Shown here piece after piece: positions 7,710 to 15,579 of a stretch of 17,213 bases of DNA; position 1 is the first letter of the stretch, and each line of letters starts with the position of its first letter. Both the position numbers and the translations under genes were made by a program. Below the pieces are notes generated by a model. That model did not search any database, was not told the origin of the DNA, and worked only from the letters and a program-made list of their open reading frames with translations. This stretch comes from a candidate division WWE3 bacterium UBA1397 (GTDB lineage: Bacteria > Patescibacteriota > WWE3 > UBA101185 > UBA10185). Where the stretch lies: positions 8,156 to 25,368 of the forward strand of contig DBQJ01000012.1 of assembly GCA_002305205.1 (NCBI GenBank), given 5' to 3'.

Positions 7710-8828
7710 ATGATAACGCCAAAAGTTGCTCTGATACACGATCATTTAGTTCAATACGGAGGTGCGGAAAAAACATTAGAGACTATAATGGAAATATTTC
7801 CTGAAGCCCCTGTATATACCGGAATATATAATCCAAATAAAATGCCTAAGAGTATTACCGGTAAAAATATTATTCATTCCAATAATGTATTTTTACACAA
7901 ATTACCCAAGTATTTCTCCTTTTTAATGCCGCTGGTATTTGAGAGCATAGATTTATCAAAATACGATCTTATACTCTCCGATTCATCCTGTTGGGCTAAA
8001 GGAGTTCTCACTAAACCCTCTCAACTGCATATAAGCTATATACATACCCCTCCAAGATTCCTGTATAAATATTCTGTAGAAAGTGAAATAAGAAAAAAAC
8101 GGCTGTTTAAACCAGCGATATCTATTATTGATCTTATTTTAAGAAATTGGGATTTTACAGCTGCACAAAGGCCAAATTATCTGATAGCCAATTCTAATGA
8201 AGTTAAAAATAGAATAAGTAAATTCTATTCAAGAGATTCTCATATAATAAACCCTCCGGTAGATATTGAATACAATTCTGAATTAACAAACCCCAGCGAA
8301 GGAAAATATTACATTGCTTGGGGAAGGTTAGTATCATATAAAAATTTTCTACCCTTGGTTAAATCATTCAACATAAATGGGCTACCCTTAGTAATTGCGG
8401 GAACAGGTCCTGAAGAAAAAAAATTAAAATCAATAGCTAAAGACAATGTTAAGTTTACCGGATGGGTAGAGGATGAAGAAAAAAATAAACTGATAAAAGA
8501 AAGCAAAGGTGTAATAAATGCTGTTGAAGATGAAGATTTCGGTATGGTGCCTGTTGAGGCAATGAGTTATGGAAAACCTGTTCTCGCCCATAAATCAGGA
8601 GGGCATTTGGAAACTATTACAGAAGGAGTTAATGGTATGTTTTTTGAAAGTCTAAAACCCGAAGAACTATCTAATAGAATAATCCAATTCGATAAAATGA
8701 TAAATGAAGAAACATTTAACGCTGAAGATATCAGAAGAGAAACGATGAAATACTCAAAAGAAAGATTTAAAGAAGAATATAAAAGTTATGTGATGGAAAA
8801 ATGGGAAGTACATCAGAAACAATATTAA
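7710..8828 (+). CDS. Glycosyltransferase family 4 (GT-B fold)
   Basis: The 372-residue length is normal for GT4. The N-terminal half begins with the Rossmann strand VALIHDH and the donor/acceptor loop GGAEKT (residues 17-22). The C-terminal half holds the nucleotide-sugar site E-x7-E as E275 and E283 in EDFGMVPVEAMSYG. Such enzymes move a hexose from a nucleotide-sugar or polyprenyl donor onto lipid-linked or surface glycans at the inner face of the membrane. There is no transmembrane helix. The close match to the WbaZ/mannosyltransferase-like subgroup is an impression only; donor and acceptor cannot be told. It leads a plus-strand gene run and its TAA is one base before the mutM ATG. Confidence 0.9.
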   Translation: MITPKVALIHDHLVQYGGAEKTLETIMEIFPEAPVYTGIYNPNKMPKSITGKNIIHSNNVFLHKLPKYFSFLMPLVFESIDLSKYDLILSDSSCWAKGVLTKPSQLHISYIHTPPRFLYKYSVESEIRKKRLFKPAISIIDLILRNWDFTAAQRPNYLIANSNEVKNRISKFYSRDSHIINPPVDIEYNSELTNPSEGKYYIAWGRLVSYKNFLPLVKSFNINGLPLVIAGTGPEEKKLKSIAKDNVKFTGWVEDEEKNKLIKESKGVINAVEDEDFGMVPVEAMSYGKPVLAHKSGGHLETITEGVNGMFFESLKPEELSNRIIQFDKMINEETFNAEDIRRETMKYSKERFKEEYKSYVMEKWEVHQKQY

Positions 8829-8829
8829 A

Positions 8830-9663
8830 ATGCCCGAACTACCCGAAGTGTACACCATAACAAAAGACCTAAAAAAATACGCTACCGGCCATGTAATAAA
8901 AGACATATGGATTGAACCTAAATACCATATTAAATCCGGCAATAATAAGTTTATAAAACTAGTTCTAGGTAAAAAAATATTAGATGTTAACCGTATAGCA
9001 AAAAATATTATCCTTGAACTGGAAAGTAATATTTATATACGTATTCATTTGGGAATGTCGGGGAGAATTCTTCTAAGGAACAGAAATGAAATAAAGGATC
9101 GTTGGACAAGGTGTATTTTACTACTTAAGAATACAAAAAATAGTTATATAGAATTAAGATTTATTGATACCCGAAAATTCGGAAGAATTGAAGTATTAAA
9201 TAAAAATAATATAGAGAAGTTAAGAAACAAATATGGAATTGAGCCTACCGGCAGAAATATTAATTATAATGAGATATATAAGAAAATACATAAAAAAGAT
9301 ACAAGTATTAAGACTGTTCTTCTGGATCAGAAAATAATAGCCGGTCTGGGAAATATTTATGCTACAGATGCATTATTCTTATCCGGTATTCATCCCAATA
9401 CATCTGCTAAGAAATTAAGCGTAAGTGAAATAGAAAAGATTATTTTATGTGCAGGGAATGTACTAAAAGAAGCTATTAAAAATAAAGGATCAACACTGAA
9501 AGATAAGGCATACGTAAATATCTTTGGAAAAGAAGGCAGATACCAAAAACATTTTAAAATATATGAACAGAGAACATGTCCTAAATGCAGTAAAGATACA
9601 AAAGTATTAAGAATCAGCGGAAGAAGATCTTGGTATTGTCCTCATTGCCAGATTTTAAAATAA
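8830..9663 (+). CDS. mutM: Formamidopyrimidine-DNA glycosylase (Fpg/MutM)
   Basis: This 277-residue bifunctional DNA glycosylase/AP lyase removes 8-oxoguanine and formamidopyrimidines. The N-terminus is the invariant MPELPEV, with P2 the catalytic nucleophile after Met removal and E3 beside it. IHLGMSGR and GLGNIYATDALF (the helix-two-turn-helix) are intact. A C-terminal zinc finger has cysteines C250, C253, C270 and C273, with the DNA-contacting arginine segment SGRRSWYC. The start overlaps nothing: the previous TAA and this ATG are separated by one A (TAAAATG), the same junction used before recF, suggesting translational coupling without Shine-Dalgarno sites. Confidence 0.96.
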   Translation: MPELPEVYTITKDLKKYATGHVIKDIWIEPKYHIKSGNNKFIKLVLGKKILDVNRIAKNIILELESNIYIRIHLGMSGRILLRNRNEIKDRWTRCILLLKNTKNSYIELRFIDTRKFGRIEVLNKNNIEKLRNKYGIEPTGRNINYNEIYKKIHKKDTSIKTVLLDQKIIAGLGNIYATDALFLSGIHPNTSAKKLSVSEIEKIILCAGNVLKEAIKNKGSTLKDKAYVNIFGKEGRYQKHFKIYEQRTCPKCSKDTKVLRISGRRSWYCPHCQILK

Positions 9664-9664
9664 A

Positions 9665-10732
9665 ATGAGAATAAATAATCTTAATCTAATAAACTATAGA
9701 AATCATATCAAAAAGGCCATTGTATTTGATTCCGAGCTTATATCAATAATCGGACCTAACGGAATTGGAAAAACAAATATTCTTGAAGCCATTCATATCG
9801 TATCTACAGGTAAATCCTCCAGAGCAAAACGTGATTCAGATCTAATAAACTATGATAAAAACTTTTCTACAATAAACTGCAATGTTTCCTCAAGAGAAGA
9901 TGATCTAAATCTGGAAATTCAAATCATTAAAGAAAATGAAGATCATAGAACAATAAAAAAGGCAAAAGTAAATAAAACACCTAAAACCCTTCATAATTTT
10001 TATGGATTATTCACCTCAGTTTTTTTTATACCTGAAGATATTAATCTTTTAACCGGACCGCCGTCGGAAAGAAGAAAATATATTGATTCTATCCTAGTTC
10101 AAGTTGACAGTAGTTATAAGAAAAATCTAAATTTATATACTAAAGCGGTTAAACAAAGAAATAAGATATTAGAAAAAATAAATAAAGAAAACAAAGGATG
10201 GGACGAGATGGGCTATTGGACTCAGATGGTAGCAAATACAGGCAGTATTATTCAGGATAAACGGGAAAGTATGTTTAATGAAATAAAATACTATATAAAC
10301 GAAAATGCGGTAAAACTAGAAATAACTAATGACAGTAAAAACAATTCCATAGTTGCATTAAATTATAAAAAGAACGAAATAAATGAAGAAAGATTTGAAA
10401 AGTATAAAGCAAGAGAAATCGCATCTAAAACTACTTTAATAGGACCCCATAGAGATGATTTTGAAATATTCATTGATGGGCATAGTGTCTCTGATTATTC
10501 ATCAAGGGGTCAGCAAAGAGGGATAATACTCTCTCTAAAACTGTCTGAAATTGAATATATTGAAAAAGAAAAAAAAGAGAGACCTGTACTTCTCCTGGAT
10601 GATATATTCTCCGAACTTGATGAAAACCATAAGAAAGCAATACAAAATATTATTAACAAACAGCAAACTATAATAACAAGCACGGATAATATTTCATTTC
10701 TGCATGATAATAAAATAATAAGATTGGGTTAA
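9665..10732 (+). CDS. recF: DNA replication and repair protein RecF
   Basis: This 355-residue SMC-like ATPase loads RecA at single-strand gaps together with RecO and RecR. Walker A is GPNGIGKT at residues 30-37, the signature motif is SRGQQRG at 280-286, and Walker B is LLLDDIF with D312 and D313, followed by SELDENH. Length and motif order are normal for RecF, and there is no long coiled coil, which separates it from SbcC or RecN. It sits one base after the mutM stop. In many bacteria recF lies near dnaA/dnaN/gyrB; here it is with other repair genes. Confidence 0.95.
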   Translation: MRINNLNLINYRNHIKKAIVFDSELISIIGPNGIGKTNILEAIHIVSTGKSSRAKRDSDLINYDKNFSTINCNVSSREDDLNLEIQIIKENEDHRTIKKAKVNKTPKTLHNFYGLFTSVFFIPEDINLLTGPPSERRKYIDSILVQVDSSYKKNLNLYTKAVKQRNKILEKINKENKGWDEMGYWTQMVANTGSIIQDKRESMFNEIKYYINENAVKLEITNDSKNNSIVALNYKKNEINEERFEKYKAREIASKTTLIGPHRDDFEIFIDGHSVSDYSSRGQQRGIILSLKLSEIEYIEKEKKERPVLLLDDIFSELDENHKKAIQNIINKQQTIITSTDNISFLHDNKIIRLG

Positions 10733-10781
10733 GAAATACAGTCTTCTGTTATTGCGGGAAATATGCAAGAATTAAATCGAT

Positions 10782-11753
10782 ATGTTTCTTCCTGAATATT
10801 CTATTACACCGGATATATTAAAAAACATAAGTCTTATTGAATACTCAAGGGCAGTTATTGAGAACACAACTATACTCCCCTCCTGGGAAAATCAAATATC
10901 CAAAGAAACAAAAGTAATATTCATGCAGAGTAATCTAAAAAAATTAAATGTAAATACGGAACTTACTCAAGTTAAAGCATGGTTTGATAGAGTAACAGAT
11001 AATGAACCTATGGAATTTCAGGATCTCATGAGCGCAGATAAATATTTGGATAAAGTGTATTCAGGAAATGATTTAACAGAGGCAAACATAAAAGAAATCG
11101 CTAAGATATTAAATCATAGAACAGGGTACAGAGATTTAAATATTAACGGAGGACCTAAACCCGAAGAAATATTAGCTAAAACAGTCCAGTTTTTTGACTG
11201 GACTCAAACACTAGACGGGAAAGAAACACATCCTGTAATACTTGCATCAATATCCCGGATGTATTTTGAATATTTAAAACCATTCAGAAAAAACAACACA
11301 GTAATCTCATCTTTCATTTTCATAGGATTTTTAAAACACAGAGGATATTCATTTAAAAATTTATTCTGTTTAGAGAACTATTTTGATCAAACATCATCTG
11401 AGTATAAATCACATATATCAAAGACGTCTGGGGAAAATATTGATTATACTGCATGGATTGAATATGTTACCAATGGCATGGCTCAGGAATTGAGCAACCT
11501 GAAAGAAAGGATAAAGATATTAGCCAGGGATACAAAAATAGCCAAAGCTACAGGAAGAGCTAAATTTACACCCAGACAAGAAAGAATTGTTGAATATCTT
11601 CAAGATTATGGAATTCTTCAGAACAAAGATTTTGCCCGAATCTTTCCCGACACATCTGAGGATTCCGTGCTTAGAGATCTAAAGGTATTAATACAAAAAG
11701 GAATAATACAAAAAAGCGGGAGCACTAAATCATCATTGTATGAACTCTCTTAA
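10782..11753 (+). CDS. Fic-fold protein with degenerate active site and C-terminal winged helix
   Basis: At 323 residues, the protein aligns by eye with Fic/DOC-family regulators. Residues about 145-190 match the Fic core (HPVILASISRMYFEYL then KPFRKNNTV), but the catalytic motif HPFxDGNGR reads KPFRKNNTV at 167-175: His becomes Lys, Asp becomes Lys, and the glycines and arginine are lost. AMP transfer by the usual mechanism is therefore unlikely. Residues about 262-321 form a winged helix-turn-helix (RQERIVEYL, DFARIF, SVLRDLKVLIQKGII), as in Fic-wHTH proteins, so it may act as a DNA-binding regulator or a binding scaffold. It starts 49 nt after recF; no clear promoter or Shine-Dalgarno is seen. 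A stop-spanning short hairpin (11746-11760) follows. Confidence 0.75.
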   Translation: MFLPEYSITPDILKNISLIEYSRAVIENTTILPSWENQISKETKVIFMQSNLKKLNVNTELTQVKAWFDRVTDNEPMEFQDLMSADKYLDKVYSGNDLTEANIKEIAKILNHRTGYRDLNINGGPKPEEILAKTVQFFDWTQTLDGKETHPVILASISRMYFEYLKPFRKNNTVISSFIFIGFLKHRGYSFKNLFCLENYFDQTSSEYKSHISKTSGENIDYTAWIEYVTNGMAQELSNLKERIKILARDTKIAKATGRAKFTPRQERIVEYLQDYGILQNKDFARIFPDTSEDSVLRDLKVLIQKGIIQKSGSTKSSLYELS

Positions 11754-11774
11754 GTAGAGATATCACACTTATAC

Positions 11775-11780
11775 TATAAT
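11775..11780 (+). promoter_or_regulatory. Candidate -10 of the DNA ligase gene, leaderless geometry
   Basis: A perfect TATAAT ends six bases before the ligase ATG at 11787, the same spacing as at the glycosyltransferase gene. No good -35 is seen at 16-18 bases upstream. The predicted transcript would begin at or next to the start codon. Confidence 0.5.
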
Positions 11781-11786
11781 AGTATT

Positions 11787-13568
11787 ATGAAAATTTCTCT
11801 CTTTTCTCAATATCTCAGCTTACTGGACAAAACATCAAAAAGACTTGAAATTACCACAATTCTATCTGAATTAATCAATAAACTTAATAAAGAAGAAATA
11901 GATAAGGCAATATATTTATCATCAGGGTACTTAAGGGCTCCATATGAAAATATAAAATTTAATATGGCTGAGAAAATGATGCTTAGAGCATTGGAACAAG
12001 CTTATTCAACAAAGGATAACCTTAATATTTCAAGTAAAATTAACTCCATTTATAAAAAAGAGGGAGATTTAGGAAATGTTGCTTTTGAATTAGCCAAAGA
12101 TAAAGTATCTGAAGAGATAGAAATAATACAAGTTTATAAACATCTTCAGAACATAGCTAAAGAAGCAGGACCGGGCTCTCAGGATTATAAAGTAAATAAA
12201 ACTGCGGAATTACTAAAAAGATTAGATAAAAACTCTGCAAAATACATAGTCAGGATAATACTGGGGTTAATTCGGCTCGGATTTACAGAGCTTACTATAA
12301 TATCCGCACTTGCAGAATATCTAGGTAATAAAAAATATGCCTCGGAGATAGAAAAAAAATATAATATACATCCGGATATAGGTTTGATAGCAAAAATTAT
12401 TAAACAAAAGGGAATAAAAGGTTTAGATGAAATAAAAATAGAAACGGGGGTTCCCGTACTTTCTCAGAAAGCCCAAAGAGTAAGTGGTATGGAAGAGGCC
12501 ATGAAAAGAATAAAGAATGTATGGGCAGAATTTAAATTTGATGGAACCAGAGTGCAACTTCATTTGGATAGAGACAAATACATATCTGGTGAGATACAAA
12601 ATTCCCTCTTTGATACGGAAGATAACAAAATACTCATCAGAACATATACCAGAAATCTGGAAGAAACTACACATCAATACCCTGATATTGTCTTAGCTGC
12701 GGATAAACAAATAAGAGCTCAATCAATAATACTTGATGGGGAAGCTATTGGTTTTAATAAAAAAACAGGTGAATTCCTGCCTTTCCAGGAAACAATACAA
12801 AGGAAAAGGAAACACGATATAGAAGAAACGGCTAAAAACATACCTTTAAAATATTACGTGTTTGATATTCTCTTTCTTAATGGGCAGTCCCTGATAGATA
12901 AAACGCTAAGAGAAAGAAGAAAGATCTTAGATAAAATAATAGACAAAGGAGACACTATTATAGTAGATGAACATCTGGAAACAGATAGATTTGAAGATTT
13001 AAAAAAATACTACGAGACAGCAAAAGAAAAAAAGCTAGAGGGATTGATTGCTAAAAATCCTGAAGATATGTACCAAGCGGGGGCCAGATCATATTCCTGG
13101 ATCAAGCTTAAATCGGCCGATGAAAAACTATTAAAAGATTCTATAGATTGTGTGGTTCTTGGATATTATTATGGGAAAGGTGTGCGATCTAAATTCGGTA
13201 TTGGGGGTTTCTTAGTTGGTATTTATGATGAAAAAGAAAATAATTTCAAAACTATAACTAAGATAGGAACCGGATTAACTGAAGAAGATTGGGGAGTATT
13301 GAAAAAAATGGCAGATAAATTAAAGGTAGGTGTACTGCCCAAAAATATTATCATGAATAAAATATTCACTCCGGATATCCTACTCTCTCCCGAAATCATT
13401 GTAGAAATAGGCGCCGACGAAATAAGTGTATCTCCTTCCCATACAGCAGGTTACGCACTTAGGTTCCCCCGTCTATTAAAATTCAGAGCGGATAAAAAAC
13501 CTACAGAAATTACTACCTTAAATGAAATTAAAAGTATGTTTAAAAACCAACCTCAAAGGAAAAAATAA
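11787..13568 (+). CDS. lig: ATP-dependent DNA ligase, archaeal/eukaryotic type
   Basis: This 593-residue enzyme seals nicks using ATP. The N-terminal helical DNA-binding domain covers about 1-220. The adenylation domain holds motif I KFDGTR with nucleophile K250, motif III LDGEA at 316-320, motif IIIa YYVFDILFLNG, motif IV EGLIAK at 418-423 and motif V WIKLK at 438-442. A C-terminal OB-fold follows, ending near FRADKKPTEI. Architecture and length match archaeal DNA ligase I, not the NAD-dependent bacterial LigA or the short LigD-type enzymes. Archaeal-type ligases recur in Candidate Phyla Radiation genomes; whether LigA is also present is unknown here. The next gene begins two bases after the stop (TAATAATG), suggesting one transcript. 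Confidence 0.95.
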   Translation: MKISLFSQYLSLLDKTSKRLEITTILSELINKLNKEEIDKAIYLSSGYLRAPYENIKFNMAEKMMLRALEQAYSTKDNLNISSKINSIYKKEGDLGNVAFELAKDKVSEEIEIIQVYKHLQNIAKEAGPGSQDYKVNKTAELLKRLDKNSAKYIVRIILGLIRLGFTELTIISALAEYLGNKKYASEIEKKYNIHPDIGLIAKIIKQKGIKGLDEIKIETGVPVLSQKAQRVSGMEEAMKRIKNVWAEFKFDGTRVQLHLDRDKYISGEIQNSLFDTEDNKILIRTYTRNLEETTHQYPDIVLAADKQIRAQSIILDGEAIGFNKKTGEFLPFQETIQRKRKHDIEETAKNIPLKYYVFDILFLNGQSLIDKTLRERRKILDKIIDKGDTIIVDEHLETDRFEDLKKYYETAKEKKLEGLIAKNPEDMYQAGARSYSWIKLKSADEKLLKDSIDCVVLGYYYGKGVRSKFGIGGFLVGIYDEKENNFKTITKIGTGLTEEDWGVLKKMADKLKVGVLPKNIIMNKIFTPDILLSPEIIVEIGADEISVSPSHTAGYALRFPRLLKFRADKKPTEITTLNEIKSMFKNQPQRKK

Positions 13569-13570
13569 TA

Positions 13571-13870
13571 ATGGCTATCAAAAAAATAGATGAGATATTA
13601 AAACTTAGGGGCTTAAAAAAAGATACTAGAAATACATATGAATTTCAAGCTTATGGAAACAGATTAGCAGAGGAACTGGGAGATATTAAACACAGATCTT
13701 TATATATACGTCTGGCGAAAACTACTGATAGGAATATGCTCGAAAAAGCGAGGGAGCATTGCTTATCTTCAGAAAAAGCAATTACTAGGGGAAAATTATT
13801 CATGTGGAAATTAAAACAGCTAAGGGAAGAAAAAGAGTTTAAAAATGCCGGTATTGAAGAAATAGAATAA
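13571..13870 (+). CDS. Small helical protein of unknown function
   Basis: I can assign no function to this 99-residue, charged, mostly helical protein. It is soluble with no membrane segment or cysteine pair motif. The most distinctive stretch is the middle (YEFQAYGNRLAEELGD, then SLYIRLAKTTDR), followed by a helix of alternating Lys/Glu ending in a basic WKLKQLREEKEF. It follows the ligase stop by two bases, so it is probably translated from the ligase mRNA and could be a partner of DNA metabolism; that is inference from position only. Confidence 0.75.
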   Translation: MAIKKIDEILKLRGLKKDTRNTYEFQAYGNRLAEELGDIKHRSLYIRLAKTTDRNMLEKAREHCLSSEKAITRGKLFMWKLKQLREEKEFKNAGIEEIE

Positions 13871-13882
13871 ATAAAATATTAT
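13854..13882 (+). promoter_or_regulatory. Candidate promoter inside the 99-residue gene, leaderless geometry
   Basis: TTGAAG (13854-13859) is followed after 17 bases by TATTAT (13877-13882), which ends seven bases before the ATG at 13890. This fits the spacing seen at other unit starts in the window. It would separate transcription of the membrane protein and lgt block from the ligase pair. Confidence 0.45.
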
Positions 13883-13889
13883 TATATCA

Positions 13890-14438
13890 ATGGTAAAAGA
13901 ACTATTTAAGTTTTATAAAATACCTCTACTAATATCGTTAGTTCTATTCATAGTAATGGCGTCCTTGATTTCATTCGGTTCCGTACTTGATGTATTGCAG
14001 ATATTGCTTGGGGCTCTTCTCGGAGCAATATTTTTGGACCTGGAGTTTTTCCTATACGCCTATCTTTTTGAACCTCAGCTGGAGTTCTCCAAAACATTAC
14101 TGGGCTATTTAAAACACAAGGACATTGGCGGTGCAATAATCTATGTTAACTATCACAAAGAAGATATAAAAGACAAATCGTTGAATAGTGCTGTTTTCCA
14201 ACTATTAATGGTAGCAGTATCTGCCTTGGTAATATTTGCTACAACATATATGTTTATAAAAGTATTTGTATTATCAATATTTGCTAATTCTATCTACAGG
14301 GGTATAGAAAACTATTATCATGGGAAATCTGATGAGTGGTTCTGGGTTTTTAAAAATAAACCAACCAGAAGAGGAGTTGGTATCTTCTTTATTTCTTTAA
14401 CATTAATATTAATATTTTTTCTTACTGTTTTTCAGTGA
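13890..14438 (+). CDS. Integral membrane protein of unknown function, about four helices
   Basis: This 182-residue protein has hydrophobic segments at about 10-30, 36-59, 100-133 and 160-181. A polar loop of about 40 residues (60-99) and another of about 25 (134-159, with the aromatic DEWFWVF) connect them. I see no catalytic motif and do not recognise the family. Its TGA overlaps the GTG start of lgt by four bases (GTGA), so the two are translationally coupled and may act together in the envelope, but there is no direct evidence. Confidence 0.75.
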   Translation: MVKELFKFYKIPLLISLVLFIVMASLISFGSVLDVLQILLGALLGAIFLDLEFFLYAYLFEPQLEFSKTLLGYLKHKDIGGAIIYVNYHKEDIKDKSLNSAVFQLLMVAVSALVIFATTYMFIKVFVLSIFANSIYRGIENYYHGKSDEWFWVFKNKPTRRGVGIFFISLTLILIFFLTVFQ

Positions 14439-15148
14439 TTAATCTATATGGAATATTAATATCCCTGTCCTTACTGATATGTATATTTATAATTAGATAT
14501 CTATCCAGATATAATTCCGTTATTTCAAAAGGTAGGGAATTAATATGGGATATATCCTTTTGGGGAATAATGTCCGGCTTAATTGGTGCTCGTATTCTTC
14601 ATGTCCTATCTTTTCTCCCATATTACCAATACAATCCTATAAGAATATTATTCCTATGGCAGGGAGGGTTGTCTATATGGGGAGCATTACTGGGGGGAAC
14701 TTTAGGCATAATTCTATTTCTTAGAATAAAGAATATAAAACCATTTTCCTGGCTTGATATCTTTTCAGTAACATTGCCCTTAGGACAAGCCATAGGCAGG
14801 TGGGGTAACTATTTTAATAAGGAAATATATGGCGGGCACACTAATCTTCCCTGGGGAATAAATATCAACGGATCCAAACACCACCCACTTTTTCTGTATG
14901 AATCAGTACTCAACATAGTAAACTTTTTATTTCTCTTTACTCTTTATAAGAAAAAAGCAAACACCACAAAGCCCGGGTATTTCTTCCATCTATATCTTTT
15001 TAATTATTCCCTAATAAGATTATTTATGGAGTTCCTTCGTACGGATCATTGGTTTATTGGAAAATTGAATATTTCATTAATCATCCCTATACTTCTAATT
15101 ATAATCATATATACCTCTATGTATGTTAATTATTTTAGGAAAAAATAA
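14435..15148 (+). CDS. lgt: Prolipoprotein diacylglyceryl transferase
   Basis: This 237-residue polytopic membrane enzyme transfers diacylglycerol from phosphatidylglycerol to the lipobox cysteine of secreted prolipoproteins. Family signatures are present: GLIGARILHV, WQGGLSIWGALLGG, and the Lgt pattern GQAIGRWGNYFNKEIYG at 117-132 with R122, N125 and E130, then HPLFLYES and RLFMEFLRTD near the C-terminus. The E. coli His103 position appears to be Trp (SIWG), a position that varies outside proteobacteria. The start is GTG within a four-base overlap; the TAA overlaps the rpiB ATG by one base. It is slightly short but complete, with about seven helices. Confidence 0.95.
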   Translation: MINLYGILISLSLLICIFIIRYLSRYNSVISKGRELIWDISFWGIMSGLIGARILHVLSFLPYYQYNPIRILFLWQGGLSIWGALLGGTLGIILFLRIKNIKPFSWLDIFSVTLPLGQAIGRWGNYFNKEIYGGHTNLPWGININGSKHHPLFLYESVLNIVNFLFLFTLYKKKANTTKPGYFFHLYLFNYSLIRLFMEFLRTDHWFIGKLNISLIIPILLIIIIYTSMYVNYFRKK

Positions 15149-15579
15149 TGCTCTATATTGCATCTGACCATGGCGGGTACAGTTTAAAAAAACACATACT
15201 AAACTACCTAGTATCCAAAAATATAAAAATTGAAGATCTGGGAGCTTACGAATTAATACCTGAAGATGATTATCCTGTTTATACCAAGAAATTAGCGGAA
15301 AGTATTAAGGATAATAATGACAAGGGAATACTGATATGCCGTAATGGTGTGGGTGTGTGCATGTACGCAAATAGATTTAGTAATATAAGAGCAGGATTAT
15401 CGTGGAATACAAAACATGCTGCTTCATCCAGAAATGACGATGATACAAATATCCTATGTCTTCCAGCTGATTATTTAAATGAAAAAGAAGCTGTTGAAAT
15501 TGTAGAAACGTGGCTTAACACTCCTTTCGGAAATAAAGATAGATATATTAGAAGATTGGAGATGCTCAATCTAAAATGA
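15148..15579 (+). CDS. rpiB: Ribose-5-phosphate isomerase B family protein (RpiB/LacAB)
   Basis: This 143-residue protein matches the RpiB fold: ASDHGG at 5-10, DYPVYTKKLAESI, the active-site loop ILICRNGVGVCMYANR with C64, and NILCLPAD. RpiB interconverts ribulose and ribose 5-phosphate. Two details differ from the E. coli enzyme: the loop CGTG is CRNG, and the HND(A)N segment near His99 reads NDDDTN with Asp at the His position. The catalytic cysteine is kept. Such variants may reflect a lineage subfamily or a changed sugar substrate. The context favours the pentose role: its ATGA stop overlaps the start of the rpe fusion, and a transketolase follows. Confidence 0.88.
   Translation: MLYIASDHGGYSLKKHILNYLVSKNIKIEDLGAYELIPEDDYPVYTKKLAESIKDNNDKGILICRNGVGVCMYANRFSNIRAGLSWNTKHAASSRNDDDTNILCLPADYLNEKEAVEIVETWLNTPFGNKDRYIRRLEMLNLK

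Noticed and set aside
11746..11760. Terminator after the Fic-like gene
   Set aside because: The five-pair TCTCT/AGAGA hairpin spans the stop codon and has no T-tract after it.
13890..15579. Reassignment of UGA to glycine (code 25)
   Set aside because: The membrane protein gene and rpiB both end at TGA exactly where the next gene starts, so UGA acts as a stop here.
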